Assembly (NCBI RefSeq): GCF_002860255.1
Contig: NZ_PGVE01000088.1
Coordinates: 33,943-97,942, forward strand
Length of the DNA: 64,000 nt
Direction of reading: 5' to 3'
Source of the DNA: Neobacillus cucumis
Lineage (GTDB): Bacteria; Bacillota; Bacilli; Bacillales; Cytobacillaceae
The notes beneath the pieces are model-generated. The model saw only the letters and a program-made list of their open reading frames with translations, had not been told where the DNA came from and searched no databases. This document shows, piece after piece, positions 1 through 7,070 of the stretch; the first letter of the stretch is position 1; the number at the start of each line of letters is the position of its first letter. The position numbers and the translations under genes are program-made.

Positions 1-731
1 TGCATATAGCCTTCAATATTTTTACTTGTAAGATCCCTTCCTTTTTCAAACAATTCCCGAATCTTTTTATCCTTTGCGACCTGAGCAAATGCCATAATGA
101 GAGCTTTACTCGTTACATTATTTTCAATATTATCGTAAAAATGAGCAATTTCTAATGCATGCAGAGGCCGGACATGTCCGAAGAAACCATTTAAAAAATC
201 TTGATGAACAAATTCAACTTTCTCTGGTACAGGAATAATTGGTGGTTTGATAATAAAGCCTTTATTCATTAAAATTTCTTTAATTTGTTCCATTAGAGTC
301 ATGGTTGAATGCATGCAATAAGTAAAAAACTCTACGACATCCTTTCTAAAAATAAGCGGTAATCCTACATTATAAATACTCATTCCTGCTTTTGAAGCAT
401 ATTTTAAGTAATGAACATAAAATTCATCTTCAAATAAACGAGGAGCACCAAGGTTTACGTCCTCTTCACTAAATCCTTTTGGTATGGGGAAGTTGTCCTT
501 TTCGAATATTTCTTTGGATATACTCATGAACTCTTCACATAATTTTAATGCATTCTCTAGAAGCGTTTTAATATCGTTATCGTCAACATGCTGAAGGTAA
601 TAGCTTATAACACACTTGGCCATACTGTTTCCCGTATAAGTTGCCCAAAGTTTCCCCATTTCCGCTGATGTTAATTTTTCTTTAGCGCTTGTCTTTCCTG
701 TACTTAATTTAATTGGTTTAATGGTTTGCAT
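1..731 (-). CDS. DUF3231 family protein (C-terminus cut by window edge)
   Basis: An open frame starts at the ATG at 731-729 and runs off the left edge without a stop, giving about 243 residues. The start MQTIKPIKLSTGKTSAKEK, the segment LWATYTGNSMAKCVISYYLQ and later helical stretches fit the DUF3231 family of Bacillaceae, usually about 330 residues with two repeated helical domains, so roughly one quarter is missing. Members are ferritin-like helical bundles of unknown function. No signal peptide or membrane segment is seen. It appears to be a single gene, separated from the next minus-strand gene by a hairpin. Confidence 0.75.
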   Translation of the reverse strand, partial: MQTIKPIKLSTGKTSAKEKLTSAEMGKLWATYTGNSMAKCVISYYLQHVDDNDIKTLLENALKLCEEFMSISKEIFEKDNFPIPKGFSEEDVNLGAPRLFEDEFYVHYLKYASKAGMSIYNVGLPLIFRKDVVEFFTYCMHSTMTLMEQIKEILMNKGFIIKPPIIPVPEKVEFVHQDFLNGFFGHVRPLHALEIAHFYDNIENNVTSKALIMAFAQVAKDKKIRELFEKGRDLTSKNIEGYM

Positions 732-820
732 GATAACTCCCTTCACTGCATTTTTGGTTAGTATTTTCTCCCAATGGAAATCTATTCTTTGTTCAGTTGT
801 ATATTGGGCTTTGTAAAACG

Positions 821-863
821 AAAAAAACGAATATCAAACATGTTAGTGTCAAATACTCGTTTT
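821..863 (-). terminator. Rho-independent terminator after the TatD gene
   Basis: On the minus strand AACGAGTAT pairs with ATATTCGTT (one G-U pair) and is followed by a run of T. It lies 45 bases beyond the stop of the TatD-like gene. Confidence 0.6.
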
Positions 864-907
864 CCTATTCACCATGCTAATTTTTATTGGTTACCTTTAG
901 TGACCAA

Positions 908-1678
908 TTAAATGAGGTAAAAATTTTTTGTGTTCTCAAATACTCTTTCAGAAACTTCTGTTTCTGAAAGATTTTTTATTTTTGCAATCATAGAGATTGA
1001 ATGCTTCATCATGTCAGGGGTAGTCAATTTTCCCGAAAAAGGCCCTTCGAATGGCCATGGTCCATCTGTTTCAATCATCATTTGCTCTAAAGGATACGTT
1101 TGAACTAACTTTTGAATTTTTTCTTTATATACAATCTCAGGAGTAACAGAGATGTGATATCCATTTTGAATCATTCTCTTAATCGTTTTTTCATCACCCT
1201 TAAACCAATGGAAATGTGCCTTGGACACTGAGTGCTTTTCTAATAGATTGCAAACAACCGGGGCATCCTCGTATACAGCATGTAAAACAATGGGCTTTTC
1301 CCATTTATTTGCGGATACAATAAACTCCTCAAGTAATTCCATATATTGACCGAACTGCAGGTTTGATACCTTTTGTTCTTTTCTTAAGTAATACGGTAAA
1401 CCCACCTCTCCCACTGCACTCATTTCGTCCCGATGTTCTACCATCCATTCCAATAGCATGTAGAACTCATTTTCAGTTGGTAAACTTTGTTCCGGATGGA
1501 ACCCAAATGCAGGCTTTACATGAAGATATTTTTTAGATAATTCAAGATTTCGCTTACATGATTCGAGATTGTTAGAAACTGACAGTACTGCTTCTATCGA
1601 GACGGAACCTTTTACGATTAATTCAATTTCATTATTTTTATATTGATCTAAATGAATATGGGCATCAATCATTTTCAT
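908..1678 (-). CDS. TatD family metal-dependent hydrolase
   Basis: A 256-residue protein of the TatD/amidohydrolase superfamily: a metal-dependent TIM barrel, typically a 3'-5' exonuclease or deoxyribonuclease. Visible signatures are the N-terminal metal motif DAHIHLD (about residues 5-11), the GEVGL segment near residue 91, HAVYEDAP, and ETDGPWPF near the C-terminus, where TatD proteins usually have ETDAPW. Length matches the family (about 255). The start is supported by GGTGAG just upstream. It stands alone on the minus strand. The exact substrate cannot be told, because the QatD and YcfH/TatD branches look alike at this level. Confidence 0.85.
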   Translation of the reverse strand: MKMIDAHIHLDQYKNNEIELIVKGSVSIEAVLSVSNNLESCKRNLELSKKYLHVKPAFGFHPEQSLPTENEFYMLLEWMVEHRDEMSAVGEVGLPYYLRKEQKVSNLQFGQYMELLEEFIVSANKWEKPIVLHAVYEDAPVVCNLLEKHSVSKAHFHWFKGDEKTIKRMIQNGYHISVTPEIVYKEKIQKLVQTYPLEQMMIETDGPWPFEGPFSGKLTTPDMMKHSISMIAKIKNLSETEVSERVFENTKNFYLI

Positions 1679-1891
1679 TGTTTCTCACCAGTGTAATTTT
1701 TTATTATCTAAACCTTTAATATATAAATTCTTGCTCTTAATTTTACAACACATATATATAATAGGATATGTTTCTTTTTCTAAGAATAGTTCCTTCCTTT
1801 AATTATGGAATTATAGAAAATATTTATAAATTTTTATATAATGGAATTCATTCTAAATGTGTAGGAAATGAAAATTTTAGGGGGTGATGTA

Positions 1892-1951
1892 ATGGCAGGA
1901 AAAAACAATACGCCGGTTACTTCAGCTACTCATGCAAAGCCTGGTATTTGA
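1892..1951 (+). CDS. Possible 19-residue peptide, strong ribosome site
   Basis: AGGGGGTGATGTA precedes an ATG that opens a 19-codon frame (MAGKNNTPVTSATHAKPGI) ending in TGA. The ribosome site is excellent, but the frame is too short to judge by composition. Its last codons overlap the left arm of a 10-bp inverted repeat (1930-1939 and 1961-1970). It may be a leader peptide for the gene at 2060 or a decayed start. No family is recognised. Confidence 0.3.
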   Translation: MAGKNNTPVTSATHAKPGI

Positions 1952-1970
1952 AAGGCGATACTTTGCATGA
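1930..1970 (+). repeat. Perfect 10-bp inverted repeat with 21-nt loop
   Basis: TCATGCAAAG at 1930-1939 is matched by CTTTGCATGA at 1961-1970. It sits in the leader between the tiny ORF at 1892 and the CD3324-type gene at 2060. No T tract follows, so it is not a standard terminator; an operator or leader structure is possible. Confidence 0.5.
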
Positions 1971-2059
1971 GGGGATTTTATTAATCGCCCAAGTAAGCTT
2001 TTCTGATACCCAAGCTTTGCACCTTATTTTTCAAACTAAAGAATAAGGAGCTGGGATCA

Positions 2060-2323
2060 ATGGCGTATGTGAAAGCAACAGCTATTTTGCCTGATGAGCT
2101 GATATCAGAAATTCAAAAGTATGTACAAGGGGAAACCATTTATATTCCTAAACTTGAAGACTCCTATCAAAAATGGGGAATTCGTTCAGGGTCTAGAAAA
2201 ATGCTTGATGAACGCAATATGGCTATAAAGAAATTATTTAAAAATGGAAGGTCTATTGAACAGTTGGCTGACCAATATTGCCTTTCTCCCGAAACCATCA
2301 AAAAAATTGTATACACCAAATAA
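2060..2323 (+). CDS. CD3324 family helix-turn-helix protein
   Basis: An 87-residue protein resembling the CD3324 family of short Firmicute DNA-binding proteins related to the Mor-type fold. The N-terminal half, with YVKATAILPDELISEIQKYV and GETIYIPK, is typical. Residues 60-84, GRSIEQLADQYCLSPETIKKI, form a clear helix-turn-helix. AAGGAGCT supports the ATG. Targets are unknown. It stands alone, with two hairpins directly downstream. Confidence 0.75.
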   Translation: MAYVKATAILPDELISEIQKYVQGETIYIPKLEDSYQKWGIRSGSRKMLDERNMAIKKLFKNGRSIEQLADQYCLSPETIKKIVYTK

Positions 2324-2330
2324 ACGTACG

Positions 2331-2392
2331 AAGCACTGATGAATTCTCATCGGTGCTTATTCGTATGGTGAGTTTGATTCATAATCAAACTC
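2331..2392 (+). terminator. Two tandem hairpins after the CD3324-type gene
   Basis: The first stem is AAGCACTGATGA (2331-2342) with TCATCGGTGCTT (2347-2358). The second is a perfect 10-bp stem GAGTTTGATT/AATCAAACTC (2370-2392) followed by a T-rich stretch. Together they probably end transcription. Confidence 0.6.
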
Positions 2393-2445
2393 TCCATTTT
2401 ATTCACTTACTTATTTATATAGAGTAAAAGGAGGAATTAATAGGA

Positions 2446-3093
2446 GTGAATAAAATGGAACCATTTATCAGAGCAGATCAATTTCATTATATAAAAGAAC
2501 AAACACAAAAACTGATCAATGCCCACTCTTCCGTTAATGATCGAGCTGTTTTACAGGCTTTAAAATCACTAACTAACGAAAAGGTCATGTGTTTGTTCCC
2601 TGAGATGAGTATCGAGAAAAGATTGCTAATCCACCCAATTATAGAAATTGAAAATAAAGAACAAGCAGAGGCATTTTTAAGAAAATTACGTGTATATGTT
2701 ATCCCCTTTAAAGATGTAACACTCCAAACAGCAAAAAAATTATTGCCTAAGGTGAAAAAATTAAAGCTTCCACCATTAGATTCCGCCAATTTACTAGAAT
2801 TATCGTACTTGGGTTTTGATGATAAGGGTTCACAAAAAAAGTATATTATCACCTATCTTGATAATAGGCCTATAGGTATCCAAGGTCATTTTAAACCATT
2901 AAATAAAAAAGGAATTTGTACCATATGTAATAAATTAGAAGAAGTAGGAATGTTTTTGGTTGAAAAAAAAGGAGCGATACAAGGTACATTTACCAAAAAA
3001 GGGAATTATATTTGCCAGTACAGCCATAAGTGCAATTTTAATTTAACGTCTCTAGATAGGCTAACTGACTTTATTTCGTTAATTATGAAATGA
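2446..3093 (+). CDS. FusB/FusC-type elongation factor G-binding protein
   Basis: A 215-residue protein matching the FusB/FusC family in length and layout. An N-terminal helical domain is followed by a C-terminal zinc-finger domain with ligands visible in CTICNKLEE (around residues 163-166) and ICQYSHKCN (around 189-197). Family members bind EF-G and release ribosomes stalled by fusidic acid; chromosomal homologues in bacilli are common, and resistance is not guaranteed. The start is ambiguous: GTG at 2446 is 10 nt after GGAGG, and ATG at 2455 is 8 nt after AGGAG. It is a single gene closed by a strong terminator. Confidence 0.85.
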   Translation: MNKMEPFIRADQFHYIKEQTQKLINAHSSVNDRAVLQALKSLTNEKVMCLFPEMSIEKRLLIHPIIEIENKEQAEAFLRKLRVYVIPFKDVTLQTAKKLLPKVKKLKLPPLDSANLLELSYLGFDDKGSQKKYIITYLDNRPIGIQGHFKPLNKKGICTICNKLEEVGMFLVEKKGAIQGTFTKKGNYICQYSHKCNFNLTSLDRLTDFISLIMK

Positions 3094-3124
3094 GTAATAT
3101 AATTACCTGCTTTTATCACTCAAT

Positions 3125-3160
3125 AACAACCAGCTGCTAAAGACAGCTGGTTGTTTCATT
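3125..3160 (+). terminator. Terminator of the FusB-type gene
   Basis: A perfect 12-bp stem (AACAACCAGCTG/CAGCTGGTTGTT) with a 7-nt loop, ending in a short T-rich tail. Confidence 0.8.
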
Positions 3161-3282
3161 CTGATGCAATTAGTTATAAGTCTAGAAAATTCAGATAAAA
3201 CTATCAGATCTAGGCTTCCATCCAATCATATGCAGGTGAACGGTCATAGTCTACTGTGACTCTAGATAAAAGGAGGATTTTC

Positions 3283-3423
3283 ATGTATTATTATATCATT
3301 TTACCTCACTACCACCCATGGCATACACCACTAATCGGTCCCATTATTCCACCACCACCTGTACCACCAGCTGCCGTTACCTACCGAAATAGGTTGGATG
3401 TATTCTGGCTCCCGCGACACTGA
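3283..3423 (+). CDS. Small Tyr/Pro/His-rich protein, 46 residues
   Basis: AAAGGAGG at 3269-3276 sits ideally before an ATG opening a 46-codon frame. The product begins MYYYIILPHYHPWHTP and has a proline block (IIPPPPVPPAA) before a basic tail ending DVFWLPRH. Such Tyr/Pro/His-rich mini-proteins occur as coat or sporulation-related products in bacilli, but no family is recognised and that role is a guess. It lies between two genes of unrelated function and has no clear terminator. Confidence 0.5.
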   Translation: MYYYIILPHYHPWHTPLIGPIIPPPPVPPAAVTYRNRLDVFWLPRH

Positions 3424-3469
3424 TTGGTGTTCTTCTCGTAGGTAAACGTAAATTAAAATTTCATGTAAC

Positions 3470-3850
3470 TTACTTTTTTTCCATTACTGCAAAGTAATTT
3501 TCTTCCCTATCTGCGAAATTAAATACTCTTCCAGAGGGCATATTAACAATTTCTCCCACTGTGATATTTTTATTTGTTAATTCATTATGTAATTGTTCGA
3601 GATTCTCTGTGAAAAACATTAAAGAAGGTGTACCAAGATTTAATCCAGGTGACATTTTAGCAACGAATTCCTTATTGTGTAGAATGATACTTGTATCTGC
3701 ATCCTTTTTTGGAGCAATTTCAATCCATCTCATTCCCTGACCATTATCTTCTTCAGAAATTACACTAAATCCTACATTTTCCGTCCAAAATTTCACTGCA
3801 TCATCTTGGTTATTTACATACAACATGATTTGACCAACTTTGCTAATCAT
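3470..3850 (-). CDS. VOC (glyoxalase-fold) family protein
   Basis: A 126-residue single-domain protein of the vicinal-oxygen-chelate superfamily. Signatures are the opening VGQIMLYVNNQDDAVKFWTE, the middle WIEIAP and the closing GRVFNFADREENYFAVME, giving the usual pair of beta-alpha-beta-beta-beta modules. Substrate and metal use cannot be read from sequence; the family includes dioxygenases, glyoxalases and drug-binding proteins. AGGGAGTG upstream supports the ATG. It stands alone. Confidence 0.8.
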   Translation of the reverse strand: MISKVGQIMLYVNNQDDAVKFWTENVGFSVISEEDNGQGMRWIEIAPKKDADTSIILHNKEFVAKMSPGLNLGTPSLMFFTENLEQLHNELTNKNITVGEIVNMPSGRVFNFADREENYFAVMEKK

Positions 3851-3977
3851 TTATTTCACTCCCTTATCATCTTTCTTGAATTATATCAATTTTAACATCT
3901 ATTTCCAATATTTACTGTAATTATGTAGTTAATCGTTTGTCTTCCTCCCTGTTTTTATGTTCTTCAACTTAACAAGA

Positions 3978-4547
3978 TCAATCCCCATCAATCAAGGATG
4001 TTGTAAAACCAACCGTACTAATAGCCAAGCAAGAATATAGAAAGCTATCTAATGACAGGACAGTAAAACCTGCCAAAACAATTAGTCCATCAATCAAAAT
4101 GATGACAAATGCTATATTTAGTGAAAAAATTCCAGAAATCATTTTAGCGAGTAAGTCCGTTCCTCCAGTACTTGTCTTATATCGAAGCAATAGACCTACA
4201 CCCGTCCCTATAATTACTCCTCCTATTAATGCACTTGAAAGGTTTGAAACGAAAATTTGAGAACGAAGGGGAGCAAGTAAATCAATAAATAAAGAAGAAA
4301 ACAACAACCCTTGTAAATTGCTAAAAAAATACCCTCTTTCATTTGTTGAGGCGATTAAACAGATAGGAAGACTCAATGCCACCATTGTAATGCCAGTCTG
4401 AAAATCAAAGAAGTAATGAAGGATTAATGCAATTCCTAGGAGCCCACCGTCGATTAAATGATTAGGCACAAGAAATCCGTTTACCCCAATTCCTAAAAGA
4501 AAGCTCCCAATAATAGTAGCCATTAATCTCTGAAAAATAACGATCAC
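3978..4547 (-). CDS. YitT family membrane protein, short form
   Basis: A 189-residue polytopic protein with five to six hydrophobic segments and the YitT/DUF161 features GIGVNGFLVPNHLIDGGLLGIAL and LLRYKTSTGGTDLLAK. Typical YitT proteins are about 280 residues and carry a C-terminal cytoplasmic DUF2179 domain. This one ends right after the membrane part, as a known short subgroup does, so it is not necessarily truncated. Function is unknown. The start is GTG with AGGA close upstream. Confidence 0.8.
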   Translation of the reverse strand: MIVIFQRLMATIIGSFLLGIGVNGFLVPNHLIDGGLLGIALILHYFFDFQTGITMVALSLPICLIASTNERGYFFSNLQGLLFSSLFIDLLAPLRSQIFVSNLSSALIGGVIIGTGVGLLLRYKTSTGGTDLLAKMISGIFSLNIAFVIILIDGLIVLAGFTVLSLDSFLYSCLAISTVGFTTSLIDGD

Positions 4548-4683
4548 CTTGTCCTGTCTTTTTACTCTATAAATATGTCGGTATCTTGAAATTAAGAATA
4601 TTGTTAAAAAAGTAATAACAATCTGTTATAAAAATTAATTTTTATGTTATGACTCTATTATGTTTTTGAGAGTCATACGTACG

Positions 4684-4705
4684 AAAAAACCCCCAATTAA
4701 GGGGG
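4684..4705 (-). terminator. Terminator of the sdpR-sdpI operon
   Basis: On the minus strand CCCCC pairs with GGGGG around a TTAATT loop, followed by TTTTTT. It begins 2 bases after the sdpI stop. Confidence 0.85.
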
Positions 4706-4706
4706 C

Positions 4707-5333
4707 CTACATTTTAATAAAATAATAGTAAGAAGATAAAACCATTAAAGCTATACAAATTACAATAACTGCCAAACAGTAGTATGCTTGGATTCCAGCT
4801 GGGATAACAGGAACTAATAACAGCAACAAACCCGAGATAACAAAAACCTTCCCGCCAAATCTATGGGTTTTTTTCCATACCTCTTCACTTGCCAACGTCC
4901 ACGGTGTTCGAATTCCAACAAAGTAATTAGGTTTAAATTTTGGACTTAAATTGCCAATAAACATAAATAAGAGGCCTACAAGTTCTGGAACTACGTATTT
5001 TGGATTCACTATTCCTAAACTGCTTGTAATTTGCGCAGCTTGAAATAGGAATAGAAAAATAAGAATACCGTTCATAATACGAAAATACGTAACTTGAAAT
5101 CGTTCATAATTACTTTTCTTTGGATCAATTTTGGGCAATATCATGGTTAGAAGATACAAAACAAGCATCACCGCAGGCAATAAAAATAATCCGTAAGATT
5201 TATTAGCAAATCGATCTGGTACTCCTTTATAGTTCCAATGAGTTCCCACCTGTTCAGGTAAATATGGATAGGATACACATGTGCCAATTACAACCAATAC
5301 TATTAAAAAGAAACCAAACCAGTGCCTTTTCAT
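4707..5333 (-). CDS. sdpI: SdpI family immunity-type membrane protein
   Basis: A 208-residue membrane protein with about six hydrophobic segments. It has the DUF1648 motif VGTHWNYKGVPDRFANKS near the N-terminus and the SdpI motif NYFVGIRTPWTLASEEVWKKTH. In B. subtilis SdpI gives immunity to the SdpC toxin and sequesters the repressor SdpR at the membrane. The chosen ATG (5333) follows AGAGGGG and lies just after the sdpR stop; an in-frame ATG at 5351 overlaps sdpR and lacks a ribosome site. No sdpABC toxin genes are present, so this is an orphan immunity/signalling pair. Confidence 0.85.
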   Translation of the reverse strand: MKRHWFGFFLIVLVVIGTCVSYPYLPEQVGTHWNYKGVPDRFANKSYGLFLLPAVMLVLYLLTMILPKIDPKKSNYERFQVTYFRIMNGILIFLFLFQAAQITSSLGIVNPKYVVPELVGLLFMFIGNLSPKFKPNYFVGIRTPWTLASEEVWKKTHRFGGKVFVISGLLLLLVPVIPAGIQAYYCLAVIVICIALMVLSSYYYFIKM

Positions 5334-5334
5334 T

Positions 5335-5607
5335 TTAATTCCCCTCTTCATCTTTTTTCAAAAAATCCATAAACCAGGTAACCACATCTTCAAACACACT
5401 CGTATTTAAGGAATAAATTATCTGTTGCCCCTTTTTTTCCGATTCCACTAAATTTGCTTGTTTTAATAAATTTAAGTGGTGAGAAATGCTTGGCTTTGAC
5501 ATATTAAAATGGTCAGCAATTTCTCCTGCCGAAAGGTCTTCCTTTTTTAATAAGTGGAGAATTTTCCTTCTGCTTGGATCGGACAATGCCTTAAAAGCAT
5601 CATTCAT
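5335..5607 (-). CDS. sdpR: ArsR family repressor SdpR
   Basis: A 90-residue winged-helix protein of the same length as B. subtilis SdpR. It opens MNDAFKALSDPSRRKILHLL and contains the recognition helix HFNMSKPSISHHLNLLKQANLV followed by the wing (KKGQQIIYSLN). There are no metal-binding Cys pairs. It is translationally linked to sdpI (stop and start within a few bases). Two matched palindromes upstream (5653-5672 and 5709-5728) fit autorepression, with release when SdpI captures the repressor at the membrane. Confidence 0.88.
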   Translation of the reverse strand: MNDAFKALSDPSRRKILHLLKKEDLSAGEIADHFNMSKPSISHHLNLLKQANLVESEKKGQQIIYSLNTSVFEDVVTWFMDFLKKDEEGN

Positions 5608-5652
5608 GTCAAACCCTCTTTTCCTGTAAAGAAACTAACTTCCTTCTTAGTT

Positions 5653-5728
5653 ATTTAGATAATTATCTAAATATATAATATGTCTACAGTAAAAAAAAGT
5701 AAATAATTATTTAGATATTTTTCTAAAT
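5653..5728 (-). promoter_or_regulatory. Two SdpR-type operator palindromes
   Basis: Two sites share identical arms and spacing, ATTTAGA-N6-TCTAAAT: 5653-5672 (a perfect palindrome extendable to 22 bp) and 5709-5728. Centres are 56 bp apart, just upstream of sdpR. Equal arm sequence at two positions indicates a true operator pair; assignment to SdpR is by position. Confidence 0.75.
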
Positions 5729-5842
5729 ATCTATTATTAACTAAGAAAAATAAATATAAATGTTTATTTTAGTTATACTAAATATGTGTGAAATCAGAAA
5801 ACTCTACGGTATATAAACCCCTTGATTTTCTGAAACTTCCAC

Positions 5843-5879
5843 AAAAAAGGGATACTGAAATTTCAGTATCCCCTTTTTT
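5843..5879. terminator. Bidirectional terminator, 24-bp palindrome
   Basis: A perfect palindrome at 5849-5872 flanked by A6 on the left and T7 on the right. It would end the small minus-strand gene at 5911 and any plus-strand readthrough from the sdp promoter region. Confidence 0.85.
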
Positions 5880-5910
5880 AGGTATCACTTTGTCACTCTT
5901 AAATGCTTTT

Positions 5911-6054
5911 TTATTCGTCAAATTTAAATTTTGGCAGCCTTTCTATTGTTTCCTCGCTTTGAAGTTCTTCCTGCTTTACTCTCGATTTTTTCATCCTGAA
6001 GGAAAATACAATTCCAACCACTACGATCGCAAGTAATAGCCAAAGAAAAACCAT
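5911..6054 (-). CDS. Small single-pass membrane protein, 47 residues
   Basis: An ATG at 6054, preceded by GGGAG at the proper distance, opens a 47-codon frame. It has an N-terminal membrane segment (FLWLLLAIVVVGIVFSF), a short basic stretch (MKKSRVKQEE) and an acidic tail ending FKFDE. The terminator at 5843-5879 closes it. The frame on the other strand over the same bases lacks these features. Function is unknown. Confidence 0.6.
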   Translation of the reverse strand: MVFLWLLLAIVVVGIVFSFRMKKSRVKQEELQSEETIERLPKFKFDE

Positions 6055-6174
6055 TACTCATCGCTCCCTTCCAATTAATTCTTCCGCATTAGAATATATG
6101 AGGGAACAGCTTGTCACTTTAATATCAATCATGTAATAAATTTTTTACAATATGTTTTCATTAAAAATTACAGA

Positions 6175-6540
6175 TTAAGAAATATTATTCGTAAGTTCTA
6201 TAATGCGTTTGTATGTACTTATATACAAGTTTGGATCAGGGTCTTCACCATTTATCTTAGGTACATCAAAGTCAGAAAGTACAAAATGATGTTTAGGTTG
6301 GACATTATGTCTCGCTAAAGAACTTTTACAACAGGCTAATGGACAACCATCAATGGCAAGGATCTCTCTTCCTGATTTTGCTGTTCGGACTAATGGTTTG
6401 ACATCACCGCCTACACCAGCAATACAGGACATTTCTGCCACTTTTTCTCGATCCATTTTTATTGCAATCAAATTAGCAGTTTGGGCAGCTGACGAACAGC
6501 CAGAACACGAATATACTATAGGTAGATCCGTCTTTTTCAT
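6175..6540 (-). CDS. DGC-domain putative zinc-binding protein
   Basis: A 121-residue protein with the DGC-domain signature: an N-terminal CSGCSSAAQ (about residues 12-20), a central MSCIAGVGGD, and the defining DGCPLACC (about 64-71). Conserved cysteines suggest zinc or redox metal binding. Family members often sit near respiratory or metal genes, but the biochemical role is not established. GGAGGGAACA precedes the ATG. It is a single gene. Confidence 0.8.
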   Translation of the reverse strand: MKKTDLPIVYSCSGCSSAAQTANLIAIKMDREKVAEMSCIAGVGGDVKPLVRTAKSGREILAIDGCPLACCKSSLARHNVQPKHHFVLSDFDVPKINGEDPDPNLYISTYKRIIELTNNIS

Positions 6541-6766
6541 TGTTTGTTCCCTCCGTTTTTCATTGTTATTATCTTCCAGGAAAAAAGCCCCTAAAGAATA
6601 ACTAAGAATGATTTTAATCTATTAGTTTTCTAAATTCCGTGAATAATATCACTTTTCAATAAATTAAAATGTAAAAATGGACTTTATAACGCAGAAAACG
6701 GAACGGAAATACCTAGCAATTGTCCCCCCAACCACACTTCACCTTAATATTAATTTAACTGTACTT

Positions 6767-6943
6767 TTATGAAGGATTTTTCTTATTCATTAAGTTAATC
6801 ACTTGCTTCGTTGGAGTCCAACAATTAAATTTATAGTTCGTTTTTGTTTCATAACCTAAGCGGCTACAATAATATTTCATTCCTTCTGCTTTTTTCTCAG
6901 CTTTAAAATGCTGGCATGTAGCGCAGCAATGGAAATCTTTCAT
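6767..6943 (-). CDS. Small cysteine-rich protein, 58 residues
   Basis: The ATG at 6943 follows AAAGGTG; a longer frame back to 6985 has no ribosome site. The product begins MKDFHCCATCQHFKAEKK and contains a second Cys in YYCSRLGYETK and a third group at FNCWTP, a probable zinc knuckle. Similar short proteins are widespread hypotheticals in bacilli. Function is unknown. Confidence 0.65.
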   Translation of the reverse strand: MKDFHCCATCQHFKAEKKAEGMKYYCSRLGYETKTNYKFNCWTPTKQVINLMNKKNPS

Positions 6944-7070
6944 AAACTTACACCTTTTTCTAATTTTACTGGGATACAATACCAATGAGACAAGTTTCTT
7001 TAAGGAGCTAGCTTGAACATAGATTTATATTTTTCTATTTTAATAAGAAATAAGGAAAATTTAAATAGCT

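Noticed and set aside
1892..1990. Third selenocysteine codon in the tiny ORF at 1892
   Set aside because: The TGA lies inside the loop of the inverted repeat, not before a SECIS-type hairpin, and no protein family continues past it.
2487..2852. 121-codon frame opposite the FusB-type gene
   Set aside because: It is a shadow of the coding strand with Ser/Phe-rich noise and no ribosome site.
3978..4547. YitT gene as truncated by mutation
   Set aside because: The stop falls just after the last membrane segment, and short YitT proteins without DUF2179 are known; no DUF2179 remnant follows.
5788..6036. 82-codon plus-strand frame
   Set aside because: It runs through a perfect bidirectional terminator and opposite a better-supported small membrane gene; no ribosome site.
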